A stretch of DNA of 30,555 nt from CANJUD01 sp043750035 (GTDB lineage Bacteria; Bacteroidota; Bacteroidia; UKL13-3): the NCBI GenBank assembly GCA_043750035.1, contig JAYVCI010000194.1, positions 1-30,555 on the forward strand, written 5' to 3'. The notes under the pieces were generated by a model. That model was not told the DNA's origin. It did not search any database and worked only from the letters and a program-made list of their open reading frames with translations. The position numbers and the translations under genes were made by a program. Below are positions 13,600 to 21,308 of the stretch, one piece after another (positions within the stretch are counted from its first letter, which is position 1; every line of letters begins with the position of its first letter).

Positions 13600-16572
13600 T
13601 TATTCGTGCCCACAGCTATAGGATTGTATTTCCATCTCAGCACCTTCTGTGCTGGGCGTTTCTTTACTTTCTTTATTGTGCTTTTCCATGTTCTGTAGTA
13701 TTTGTTGCTTCAGCCATTTTTGCTGGGCTATGATGGTTTGTTGTTGATCTATATCATAATATAATTTGCCATCTACAAATGTTTTTTGGCAAACAGCATA
13801 AATGCTCAAAGGGTTGTTGTTCCATATTACCAGATCTGCATCTTTGCCAATTTTAATACTGCCCGTATGGTGGTCAATATGTAGCATTTTTGCGGCGTTT
13901 ATGGTGCAGAGTTTAATAGCTGCGGTATCGCTCATATTGCCATATTTCATACTCTTTGCTGCCTCTTGATTAAGGCGGCGAGCCATCTCTGCATCATCGC
14001 TGTTCACGCAGGTAACGATGTCCATTTTATATAATATAGCCGCATTATAGGGAATGGCCTCCATTACCTCGTATTTGTAGGCCCACCAATCGGCAAAAGT
14101 ACTGGCTGAGGCACCATGCTTTTTCATTTTATCAGCCACTTTATAGCCTTCCAAAATATGCGTAAAAGTATTCACTTTAAAACCAAAACTATCTGCCACG
14201 TGCATCAACATATTAATTTCACTCTGCACATAACTGTGGCAGGTGATGAAACGCTTTTTTTCCATAATTTCTACCAAAGCATCAAGCTCTAAATCCCTTC
14301 GGGGTGGCAGGGAAGCTTTGTTACGGTTTAAGCTGAATGATTCCCATTCCTTTTTATAATGAGTGGCACGGGTAAATGCATCTACCATCGTTTGCTCCAC
14401 ACCCATGCGGGTTTGCGGATAGCGTACCGTATTATGTTCTCCCCAATTGCTTTGCTTTACATTTTCGCCCAAGGCAAATTTTATTTGACCTGCCCAACCT
14501 TCAAATTTCATCGCCTCGGCATTTTGCCCCCAACGCATTTTTATAAGTTGTGTTTGTCCGCCAATACAGTTTGCTGAACCATGCAACAAATGACTGGTAG
14601 TAACCCCGCCAGAAAGTTGACGGTATATATTTATATCTTCGGGAAATACTACATCTCCAATCCTAACTTCACTTGTTACACTTTGGGTAGCTTCATTTAC
14701 ATCGCCGGTTATTGCTATATGAGAATGCTCGTCTATAATACCTGGAGTGAGATACTTGTCCGTTCCGTCAATGGTTTCACAGGTAGAACAAGTAAGGTTT
14801 TTGCCTAATTGTTTTATTTTACCATCGGCAATTAATATATCGGTATTATATAATATCCCATCATTTTCAGCAGTATAAATAGTGAGATTTTTTATAAGAT
14901 ATGTTTTAGCTACGGGTAATTTATTGTTGCCGAATGCGATGAAGGGTTTGGGCAAATCTAATAGTGGGAAAACCTTGGTGGGTATGGCAGAATCAGGCAA
15001 CGCATCGCAAAATCTGCTGATTTTAACAATATTATTGGCGTTATATAATTGTAGGTTTATTTTGCCAGATATTTTCTGTGTATCTATTTTTAATATTAAA
15101 TCACCAAATGCGGGATTGGCTTTTTTGGTGATATAATTTCCATTTTCAGAAACTACTTCATGCTTCCAAATAGTTTTTCGGTCATAGCTTTCAGAATTTA
15201 TTATCAGGCTTTCACCCCTTGTTCTCAAATGTAAATAATAAGGTTTGCTATCAATAACCATATTGTAAATTCCACCTATTTTACTTTGTGATTTAATATA
15301 GTTTTCATTATTATATACTTCCCCTTGTATAATATTATCGGTTATTTCAAATCGGTCGCCAAATAGGGTATCGCTACATATAATAAAATTTGCCAATTTG
15401 CCGTTTTGTAAACTGCCTACTGTATTATCAATACCCATCATTTTAGCCGGATTTTTGGTAAGTGCATTCAGGGCTTGGGCGGATGGTAAACCATAAGCAA
15501 CGGCCTTCTTAAGGTTTTTATAAAAATCACTTTTGTTCTTCAGGTCAAATACCGTAAAACAAAATTCAATCTTTGCCGAGTCCAATAGATACGGGTTGTA
15601 CGGCGACATTTGCCAGTGCATTAATTGCATTAAACTATATTTTTCGTTCACATATATATTGTCCGTTTTAAAGGCTGCTTGAAAATTGAGCGGGGTGATT
15701 ACGGCACATCCCAAATTTTTCAAATCTTCCAATCGCTGGTATTCTCCGCCATCTGTTTTATATATATATTTCTGCCCAAATTCATTGGCAATTTTTGAAG
15801 CCCTAAATACATTCCATTTATTCCCTGCATCAAATATTTTTGGTAATTTTGCTGCTTTTATATAATACTCCAATGATAAATCTATTTCTTTAATAGTTGC
15901 TGTTTTATACCAAGCCACATCATAAAATGTTTGACGCAATAAGGCAATTGCACCCATCAACGAGCCTGGGTACATCTGTGTGGAGCTGCCTTTGTTAAAT
16001 GAATAATTGGTGCTTACCTGTGGCAAAATCAATACCTTATTATCACTTGCTTTTGCCAGTGTTACCAAACAACCTGTGCCGCGGGCAATACCATCCATAT
16101 TATGCGATACCACACACCCGAAACCCAGATTGCGAAGCTGAGAAGCCATTTTTTCATCCGCATCAAACATTTCTGAAGCATTCGTTTCTGGCCTTATCGC
16201 TTCGTTTTGGTTGTATGGTCCGGGTTTATTGCTATTGAATTGATTGTTAGTGGGGTCCTTGGCTTTCTTAACAGGCATCCCATAATTGCTATATATATCA
16301 ATAAAAGAAGGATATATATATTTGCCAGTAACATCAATGGTATAATAGTCTTTCGGAATAACCACATTTTTACCGCACTGCTTTATTTTTCCATCTTCCA
16401 CCAATAATATAGCATCCACAATTTGTGTTTTGGCATCAATAAAAACAGTGGCGTGAACAAATGCAATTTTGTTGATATGGGGTGTTTTTACATCGTTGTT
16501 ATAATAGTTTGTTTGGGCAAATACAGGTAACAAAAAAATTTGTAACAATATATAAAATAAATATTTTTTCAT
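13600..16572 (-). CDS. Large secreted amidohydrolase with two tandem amidohydrolase domains
   Basis: 990 residues, the usual length for this Bacteroidota group. Signal peptide LLPVFAQT. The N-terminal half (~35-420) has the amidohydrolase layout (ILLVEDGKIKQCGKNV, a TGKYIYPSFIDIYSNYG strand, NPAKMMGIDNTVGSLQNGKLANF) but IYSNYG replaces the HxH metal motif, so it looks inactive. The C-terminal half (~560-935) keeps a metal site: His616-x-His618 (DEHSH), His779 (ITCHSY), His805 (FTHILEG) and Asp859 (NSDDAE), plus a closing GKDADLVIW strand. It probably hydrolyses an imide, amide or dipeptide in the periplasm; the substrate is unknown. Ends with a Lys/Glu-rich tail. A repeat copy sits 13 bases upstream. 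Confidence 0.88.
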   Translation of the reverse strand: MKKYLFYILLQIFLLPVFAQTNYYNNDVKTPHINKIAFVHATVFIDAKTQIVDAILLVEDGKIKQCGKNVVIPKDYYTIDVTGKYIYPSFIDIYSNYGMPVKKAKDPTNNQFNSNKPGPYNQNEAIRPETNASEMFDADEKMASQLRNLGFGCVVSHNMDGIARGTGCLVTLAKASDNKVLILPQVSTNYSFNKGSSTQMYPGSLMGAIALLRQTFYDVAWYKTATIKEIDLSLEYYIKAAKLPKIFDAGNKWNVFRASKIANEFGQKYIYKTDGGEYQRLEDLKNLGCAVITPLNFQAAFKTDNIYVNEKYSLMQLMHWQMSPYNPYLLDSAKIEFCFTVFDLKNKSDFYKNLKKAVAYGLPSAQALNALTKNPAKMMGIDNTVGSLQNGKLANFIICSDTLFGDRFEITDNIIQGEVYNNENYIKSQSKIGGIYNMVIDSKPYYLHLRTRGESLIINSESYDRKTIWKHEVVSENGNYITKKANPAFGDLILKIDTQKISGKINLQLYNANNIVKISRFCDALPDSAIPTKVFPLLDLPKPFIAFGNNKLPVAKTYLIKNLTIYTAENDGILYNTDILIADGKIKQLGKNLTCSTCETIDGTDKYLTPGIIDEHSHIAITGDVNEATQSVTSEVRIGDVVFPEDINIYRQLSGGVTTSHLLHGSANCIGGQTQLIKMRWGQNAEAMKFEGWAGQIKFALGENVKQSNWGEHNTVRYPQTRMGVEQTMVDAFTRATHYKKEWESFSLNRNKASLPPRRDLELDALVEIMEKKRFITCHSYVQSEINMLMHVADSFGFKVNTFTHILEGYKVADKMKKHGASASTFADWWAYKYEVMEAIPYNAAILYKMDIVTCVNSDDAEMARRLNQEAAKSMKYGNMSDTAAIKLCTINAAKMLHIDHHTGSIKIGKDADLVIWNNNPLSIYAVCQKTFVDGKLYYDIDQQQTIIAQQKWLKQQILQNMEKHNKESKETPSTEGAEMEIQSYSCGHE

Positions 16573-16585
16573 GTAGCTTTTTTTA

Positions 16586-16617
16586 GTATCAAGTAGTGAG
16601 TATCAGGTATCAAGTAT
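16586..16617. repeat. Second copy of the 13452-13483 repeat arm
   Basis: 32 bases, differing from 13452-13483 at two positions. The two direct copies bracket the amidohydrolase gene. This copy supplies the stop codon of the truncated protease gene at 16610. Confidence 0.6.
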
Positions 16618-16867
16618 TTGTATAAAGTAGCCCCGCAACATCCAAGGTTCTTTTATTAGCATCAGCAAGTGAAATATTTAATTGTTGCCTCACTCTTAAG
16701 CCCAATTGATTCTTGATATTCTCATTAATAGATAATCGAATAGCTCCAGAATCAGCCATGGCATTTACTTGCATTTTCCTGATTTTCTCTTTAGGCAAAT
16801 AACCATCTTCGCTCAATGTTTCATCGGCGTAGTTAATGATTTCTATATCGGTGTGTATAGTTGGCAT
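16610..16867 (-). pseudogene. Clan AA retropepsin-like aspartic protease, C-terminally truncated
   Basis: 85 residues from the ATG at 16867 (MPTIHTDIEIINYADETL). VNAMADSGAIRLSINENI contains the catalytic D-[ST]-G as DSG, followed by NQLGLRV and ISLADANKRTLDVAG, the order seen in small bacterial clan AA proteases of about 110-130 residues. The frame runs into the repeat at 16586-16617 and stops there (LLYTNT*), so the last ~30-40 residues, including the family's final strands, seem to be missing. It lies 10 bases after the 284-aa gene. Dimeric retropepsins need the full fold, so activity is doubtful. Confidence 0.6.
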
Positions 16868-16877
16868 TGAAATGTAA

Positions 16878-17732
16878 TTATTTAACTCTGTATCCAATCA
16901 TAAATAATGCTGATTCAAGTTTTCTTAAACTATCAATTTCGTTTCCAAATTTTGAATCAGGGTATGAATTTAAAATCATCTTTAATAACCAATTTGCTCT
17001 CACATTACTTTCAATGAATGTCCACGGATTGTTATATAATTTTTTAAAGTGAATAATTCCTTCACTTGGATTTCTGGAATTTAAAATCTCTTTTTCATCT
17101 CTTTTACCTACTCTTGCATTACCAACTGCAAAATTCAAAAGATGTGGAAAAAAACCTCCATTATGTTTTTCATCCAAAAAAGTTTTAACAAGTAGGGCTA
17201 TAGCCGCTGCTACTCTTGTATCATAAATTATAAAATTATCATATAGCAAAGAATATATTTTTGTAAATCCAGATGACATAAATATTTTTTCATCTTTAAT
17301 TTCTATTTTATTTATGTAATCATAATTAAATATTTTTCGCGTTTTCTTGAAATAACTTATTAACTCATTTTGGTTGCATAAACCATTTAATTTTTCTTTG
17401 TTGCTAGGCAAAACTCCGCCCCATTTTAGTATCTCAATACATACATCATAAACATCTGTTTGATTCCCATTTTTAAAATTCTCTTTAATTCTCTTAGATA
17501 AATCGTCTAAAGTTTTTTTTGTTTCATAATAATCTTTGTTATTCCAATTATATTGTGAATATGCTGAATATATAGAATTAAAACTATAATCTTTTCTTTC
17601 GTCTCTATGAAAATATGAATGAGTAAAATTATTTTCTTTATCCAATTTTGGACGAATCCATCTTATAAAATCTCTAACATTTCCATCTTCTTCAAATTTG
17701 GACTTAGATAGTAAATCGTAATTTCTTTCCAT
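16878..17732 (-). CDS. Uncharacterised 284-aa cytoplasmic protein
   Basis: No signal peptide or membrane segment. The N-terminal third is charged and aromatic (FIRWIRPKLDKENNF, SYFHRDERKDYSF). The centre has SSGFTKIYSLLYDNFIIYD followed by TRVAAAIALLVK, and then FFPHLLNFAVGNARVGKRDE. The G-[FW]-TK plus IYD-[ST]-RV pattern reminds me of an OGG-like helix-hairpin DNA-glycosylase fold found in some accessory genes, but I cannot confirm it and no catalytic Lys/Asp pair can be assigned. It is lower in GC than its neighbours, and is accompanied by a truncated protease and a toxin-antitoxin pair, so it was probably acquired. Confidence 0.6.
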   Translation of the reverse strand: MERNYDLLSKSKFEEDGNVRDFIRWIRPKLDKENNFTHSYFHRDERKDYSFNSIYSAYSQYNWNNKDYYETKKTLDDLSKRIKENFKNGNQTDVYDVCIEILKWGGVLPSNKEKLNGLCNQNELISYFKKTRKIFNYDYINKIEIKDEKIFMSSGFTKIYSLLYDNFIIYDTRVAAAIALLVKTFLDEKHNGGFFPHLLNFAVGNARVGKRDEKEILNSRNPSEGIIHFKKLYNNPWTFIESNVRANWLLKMILNSYPDSKFGNEIDSLRKLESALFMIGYRVK

Positions 17733-17787
17733 TCTTATACTCTTTTATTTGATGATTTTAGGTTTTATTAATAACTTAATTTATATA

Positions 17788-17943
17788 TTATTCCGCCTGT
17801 AGTTTTTGACTTTTAGCTTTTAAATATTCTTTTATTTGTTCAAAACTCATGGATGAAATTTCTAATGATATTTTCTCTTTAATTTCTCTGAAAGTTTTAA
17901 CAGTGTCAAAATCTTTATCGATTTCTTTATTATTAGTCTTCAT
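17788..17943 (-). CDS. Small putative antitoxin paired with the PIN toxin (51 aa)
   Basis: Starts at the ATG at 17943 (MKTNNKEIDKDFDTVKTFRE), overlapping the end of the PIN gene by 11 bases in another frame. Content is almost entirely helical: FDTVKTFREIKEKISLEISS, then MSFEQIKEYLKAKSQKLQAE. The pattern F-D-[AT]-V-K-x-[FM]-R-E-[IV]-[RK]-x-x-[IL]-S resembles short proteins that accompany PIN-domain genes in Bacteroidota and cyanobacteria, and an antitoxin role is inferred from that. The order, toxin first, is the reverse of classical VapBC, and no DNA-binding fold is obvious. Confidence 0.6.
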   Translation of the reverse strand: MKTNNKEIDKDFDTVKTFREIKEKISLEISSMSFEQIKEYLKAKSQKLQAE

Positions 17944-18394
17944 ATTCTATAATTTCTTTGGGTGAACGTATTTCTAATGAATGATAATTTAAACGAGTAT
18001 TAACTGAATTGTAACCACGGATTCTATATACATTTACAATATGTTTGAAATTCCAACTTACCAATATATCTGCTTTGTTCACAGTTGCAGTTGCTATATG
18101 AACACAGTCATCAAAACTTGTCATCCCTACAACTTTCTCGTCTATATATTTTGAAGCAAGGCTTAGTATTTCATCGTTTATAATCAGTTTTTCTATATTT
18201 GCCTTAGGCAATTCTTTAAAGTAGTTTTTTACTTTTTCAGGAGCACCCAATATTTCTGCTTCTGTTAAGTCTGAATATAAACAAACAATCTGTCCCAATT
18301 TAACTCTTTCAAAAAGCTGCAAGGTTACCTCGTCGAATTCTTTGTCGAAAACGCCACCAAATACTGAGGTATCAAAGTAAAATCTTTGCTTCAT
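17933..18394 (-). CDS. PIN-domain RNase, VapC-like toxin
   Basis: 153 residues. N-terminal strand YFDTSVFGG supplies Asp8. Glu45/Glu47 in TEAEILGAP, Asp95/Asp96 in FDDCVHIATA and Asp109 with WNFKHIV (114-120) complete the usual acidic Mg2+ site of PIN RNases. VapC toxins cut tRNA, rRNA or mRNA and are held inactive by a partner antitoxin, here probably the overlapping 51-aa gene. A TATATTTG box lies 18 bases upstream of the ATG. A chromosomal toxin-antitoxin module in an accessory patch. Confidence 0.8.
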   Translation of the reverse strand: MKQRFYFDTSVFGGVFDKEFDEVTLQLFERVKLGQIVCLYSDLTEAEILGAPEKVKNYFKELPKANIEKLIINDEILSLASKYIDEKVVGMTSFDDCVHIATATVNKADILVSWNFKHIVNVYRIRGYNSVNTRLNYHSLEIRSPKEIIEYED

Positions 18395-18412
18395 TTAACT
18401 AAATATTAAACA

Positions 18413-18420
18413 CAAATATA
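18413..18420 (-). promoter_or_regulatory. -7 promoter box for PIN toxin-antitoxin module
   Basis: TATATTTG fits TAnnTTTG, 18 bases before the PIN ATG at 18394. Confidence 0.4.
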
Positions 18421-18456
18421 AATATAATCCACGATAAACCTAATTTTTTTGCTTAG

Positions 18457-20409
18457 TTACATGTTTCTCCTATATTGTCCACCCACCTCATACAATGCCC
18501 CAGACATTTGCCCCAAGCTACAAGTCTTCGCACATTGCATCAAGTGTTCAAATACATTTTGATTGCTGATAGCTGCTTGTTGCAAGCTGTGCAATGCGGT
18601 GGCAGAAACATCTTTGTTGCGTTTGTGGAAGGCTGATAGATTATTGATTTGTAATTGCTTTTCTTCTTCGGTACTTCTTATTACTTCTTTGGGTAAAATA
18701 GTGGGCGAACCTTTGCTGCTTAAAAATGTATTTACTCCAACTAAAGGAAATTCTCCAGTATGTTTTAGGGTTTCATAATATAAACTTTCTTCCTGTATTT
18801 TATTGCGTTGGTACATGGTTTCCATAGCACCCAATACACCACCTCTTTCGCTTATTTTTTCAAATTCAGCAAGCACAGCTTCTTCTACCAAATCAGTTAG
18901 TTCTTCTATAATAAATGAACCTTGAATCGGGTTTTCATTTTTGGCCAAACCTAGTTCCCTGTTTATAATAAGTTGTATGGCCATAGCCCTGCGAACGCTT
19001 TCCTCTGTGGGAGTTGTGATGGCTTCATCATACGCATTTGTATGTAATGAATTACAGTTATCATATATAGCATATAATGCTTGCAAAGTAGTTCTTATGT
19101 CATTAAAATCTATCTCCTGTGCATGTAATGAACGACCACTTGTTTGGATATGATACTTCAACATTTGGCTACGCTCGTTTGCTTTGTATTTATGCTTCAT
19201 AGCCTTAGCCCAAATACGGCGTGCCACACGGCCTATCACTGCATACTCAGGGTCAATTCCGTTGCTGAAAAAGAAAGAAAGATTGGGAGCAAAATCATCA
19301 ATATTCATTCCCCTGCTTAAATAATATTCTACAAAAGTAAAACCGTTAGAAAGTGTAAAAGAAAGTTGTGAAATTGGATTCGCACCTGCCTCGGCAATAT
19401 GATAACCTGATATAGAAACGGAGTAGAAATTCCGCACTTTATTGATGATAAAATAATGCTGTATATCACCCATCATTTTTAGTGCAAACTCTGTAGAAAA
19501 TATACAAGTATTTTGTGCTTGGTCTTCTTTCAATATATCTGCCTGCACGGTACCACGCACATTCTCCATGGTTTCTTTTTTTATCTTTTCGTATATATCT
19601 GTTGGCAAAACCATATCGCCTGTCACACCCAATAACATTAGGCCAAGGCCGTCATTTCCTTCGGGCAAATCACCATCATATACAGGTCGTTTTATTCCTT
19701 TTGATTTATATATATCCTCTATTTTTTTATTGACTTCATCTTCCAATCCGTTTGCTTTTATATATAATTCACATTGTTGGTCGATGGCGGCATTCATGAA
19801 GAAAGAAAGCAGCATGGGTGCAGGTCCATTTATAGTCATGGAAACAGAAGTAGCAGCAGCACATAAATTAAACCCACTATATAGTTTTTTTGCATCATCA
19901 AGTGTTGGAACACTCACGCCACTGTTCCCAATTTTTCCATATATATCAGGACGCACCTCTGGATTTTCTCCATATAATGTTACCGAATCAAAAGCGGTAG
20001 ATAGGCGTTTGGCGGGCTGCCCCAATGATACATAATGGAAACGTTTGTTGGTGCGTTCAGGCCCACCCTCGCCTGCAAACATACGTGTGGGATCTTCGCC
20101 AGTACGTTTAAGTGGAAATACGCCGGCAGCATACGGAAATTCTCCTGGAACATTTTCGGTGAGTTGCCATCTGAGTATATCTCCCCAATCATTATACTTT
20201 GGCAATGAAACTTTGGCTATTTTTATATGACTTAAACTCTCCGTATATAAGGGTTGTTTTATTTCTTTGCCACGCACATTATATATATAGTTTTCGGCAG
20301 TATATTGTTTTTGTTTTTCGGGCCAAAAGTCTATAGCTTTTTTACATTCAGGATGCAGGCGTTGTTCGAGTTCTGCATATAATGTTTCGAGTTCTTGTAT
20401 GGTATCCAT
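18457..20409 (-). CDS. icmF: Isobutyryl-CoA mutase, mutase (catalytic barrel) half of split IcmF
   Basis: 650 residues matching the C-terminal mutase part of fused IcmF: LHPECKKAIDFWP, NVRGKEIKQPLYTESLSHIK, GEFPYAAGVFPLKR, MFAGEGGPERTNKRFHYVS, QLSFTLSNGFTFVEYYLSRG, HIQTSGRSLHAQEIDFNDIR and GSFIIEELTDLVEEA. Phe98 and Gln299 (EDQAQNTCIF) occupy places held by Tyr and Arg in methylmalonyl-CoA mutase, favouring isobutyryl/n-butyryl-CoA (or a similar branched acyl-CoA) over methylmalonyl-CoA. It lacks the B12 and GTPase domains, which are on 21309-22733. Starts 11 bases after the ORF6N stop, so it may be translated from the ORF6N transcript. Cytoplasmic, coenzyme B12 dependent. Confidence 0.9.
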   Translation of the reverse strand: MDTIQELETLYAELEQRLHPECKKAIDFWPEKQKQYTAENYIYNVRGKEIKQPLYTESLSHIKIAKVSLPKYNDWGDILRWQLTENVPGEFPYAAGVFPLKRTGEDPTRMFAGEGGPERTNKRFHYVSLGQPAKRLSTAFDSVTLYGENPEVRPDIYGKIGNSGVSVPTLDDAKKLYSGFNLCAAATSVSMTINGPAPMLLSFFMNAAIDQQCELYIKANGLEDEVNKKIEDIYKSKGIKRPVYDGDLPEGNDGLGLMLLGVTGDMVLPTDIYEKIKKETMENVRGTVQADILKEDQAQNTCIFSTEFALKMMGDIQHYFIINKVRNFYSVSISGYHIAEAGANPISQLSFTLSNGFTFVEYYLSRGMNIDDFAPNLSFFFSNGIDPEYAVIGRVARRIWAKAMKHKYKANERSQMLKYHIQTSGRSLHAQEIDFNDIRTTLQALYAIYDNCNSLHTNAYDEAITTPTEESVRRAMAIQLIINRELGLAKNENPIQGSFIIEELTDLVEEAVLAEFEKISERGGVLGAMETMYQRNKIQEESLYYETLKHTGEFPLVGVNTFLSSKGSPTILPKEVIRSTEEEKQLQINNLSAFHKRNKDVSATALHSLQQAAISNQNVFEHLMQCAKTCSLGQMSGALYEVGGQYRRNM

Positions 20410-20420
20410 GTTGTTATATA

Positions 20421-20945
20421 TTAATCTTCTGTTTTATATCCTATTTTTTTTCTTGAAGGTATTGGCGGATCGAGTAATTGTTTGAGAGCAGTAAAAATTA
20501 TTTGCACATCGTTACTATTTTTTAAAGTAGCTTTTTCCAGTTGTTCCAGTTTTAGTAAAATATCTTTGTGTGTAAGCAACATTTCACGCATTTTTGTAAA
20601 AACTCTGATGATATGAATATTCACATCAATAGCTTGTTTACTGTTTAAAACGCTTGATAGCATTGCAACTCCTTGCTCCGTAAAACAAAATGGGGCATGT
20701 CTTAATCCCATGATATCAGAATTGGAGGTCGCAAATTGCGACCTCCAATCTTGGAACTCTTCCTTGCTCATTTCAAACATAAAATCTTCAGGGAAACGTT
20801 CTATATTTCTTTTTACTGCTTCTTTAAGTCGCTTTGTTTCCACCCCATACAATTCCGCCAAATCCCTATCAAGCATCACTTTTTGATTGCGAATTAAATA
20901 TATTTTATTAATGATTTTTTCTAGTGGAATTGTAATGATTTTCAT
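20421..20945 (-). CDS. ORF6N-domain DNA-binding protein inside the icmF locus
   Basis: 174 residues. ORF6N domain ~10-105: IYLIRNQKVMLDRDLAELYG, VETKRLKEAVKRNIERFPED, FQDWRSQFATSNS, APFCFTEQGVAMLSSVLNS. A helical C-terminus follows (FTKMREMLLTHKDILLKLEQ). The ORF6N/KilA-N superfamily is common in phages and scattered through Bacteroidota genomes; DNA binding is expected, targets are unknown. The gene lies between the two halves of icmF. Its stop codon falls inside the ATATTAAT repeat at 20418-20425. A 29-base palindrome within it encodes WRSQFATSN and recurs upstream at 20997-21031. It could be autoregulatory or part of a small mobile unit. Confidence 0.85.
   Translation of the reverse strand: MKIITIPLEKIINKIYLIRNQKVMLDRDLAELYGVETKRLKEAVKRNIERFPEDFMFEMSKEEFQDWRSQFATSNSDIMGLRHAPFCFTEQGVAMLSSVLNSKQAIDVNIHIIRVFTKMREMLLTHKDILLKLEQLEKATLKNSNDVQIIFTALKQLLDPPIPSRKKIGYKTED
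20721..20749. repeat. Intragenic palindrome in the ORF6N gene
   Basis: ATTGGAGGTCGCAA and TTGCGACCTCCAAT form perfect 14-base arms around one central base. On the coding strand it reads through the conserved DWRSQFATSN segment of the protein. Confidence 0.85.
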
Positions 20946-20956
20946 TAGAATTATTC

Positions 20957-20977
20957 TTAGTGTTACTTTTAGTGTTA
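20957..20977. promoter_or_regulatory. Tandem TTAGTGTTA sites just upstream of ORF6N gene
   Basis: Two exact copies of TTAGTGTTA at 20957-20965 and 20969-20977, offset by 12 bases, 11 bases before the ORF6N ATG. Spacing near one helical turn suggests a possible operator; inference only. Confidence 0.35.
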
Positions 20978-20996
20978 GTTTCTATTTTGAATTGTT

Positions 20997-21031
20997 AAGA
21001 TTGGAGGTCACAAATTGTGACCTCCAATCTT
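20997..21031. repeat. Intergenic palindrome upstream of ORF6N gene
   Basis: Perfect 17-base arms around one central A. The core equals the intragenic palindrome at 20721-20749 except for a compensated A/T-for-G/C pair (GGTCACAA instead of GGTCGCAA). The similarity runs on into CTTGGAA. On the minus strand it could still encode FQDWRSQFVTSN, so it may be a relic of another ORF6N gene. The rest of the gap 20946-21107 holds only AT-rich DNA and a 29-codon frame (21008-21097) that I do not call a gene. Confidence 0.8.
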
Positions 21032-21107
21032 GGAATCCTTTTTCATCATAAGGTGCCAATTCGGCTCCTTAAAATCCTTTTTTATTTCCCGTATCATTTA
21101 TCGTTAT

Positions 21108-21293
21108 TTAACTTTTTAAAATATAAGATTCTCCTTTTTTATAAGAATCTATCTCATTCAAAAATTGAGGACTAAATTTGTTTATTTCTTCCTTTTTACT
21201 TGAGTAGGAATCAGCTTCAACTTTTTAGTTACACACTCATCCAATAAAATTTTCATTCAATATTTCGGTTGATGATTCAATTACTTTTTCCAT
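21108..21293 (-). pseudogene. Decayed small ORF between icmF halves
   Basis: A 62-codon frame begins at ATG 21293 (MEKVIESSTEILNENFIG) and ends at TAA 21108 (KKEEINKFSPQFLNEIDSYK, then ILKS). It is broken by TGA at 21237-21239 and TAA at 21225-21227. Both flanks read as plausible helical protein, so a small gene that has lost function seems likelier than random DNA, though the evidence is modest. It starts 15 bases after the icmF N-terminal ORF. No family recognised. Confidence 0.35.
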
Positions 21294-21308
21294 AACTTTA
21301 AATATTAA

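Noticed and set aside
20421..20945. ORF6N gene as evidence for a prophage
   Set aside because: No integrase, capsid, terminase or lysis genes nearby; ORF6N genes are scattered through Bacteroidota chromosomes.
21008..21097. 29-codon frame on the minus strand (MIREIKKDFKEPNWHLM) ending inside the palindrome
   Set aside because: Too short, no recognised family, and its last codons are simply the palindrome read in another frame.
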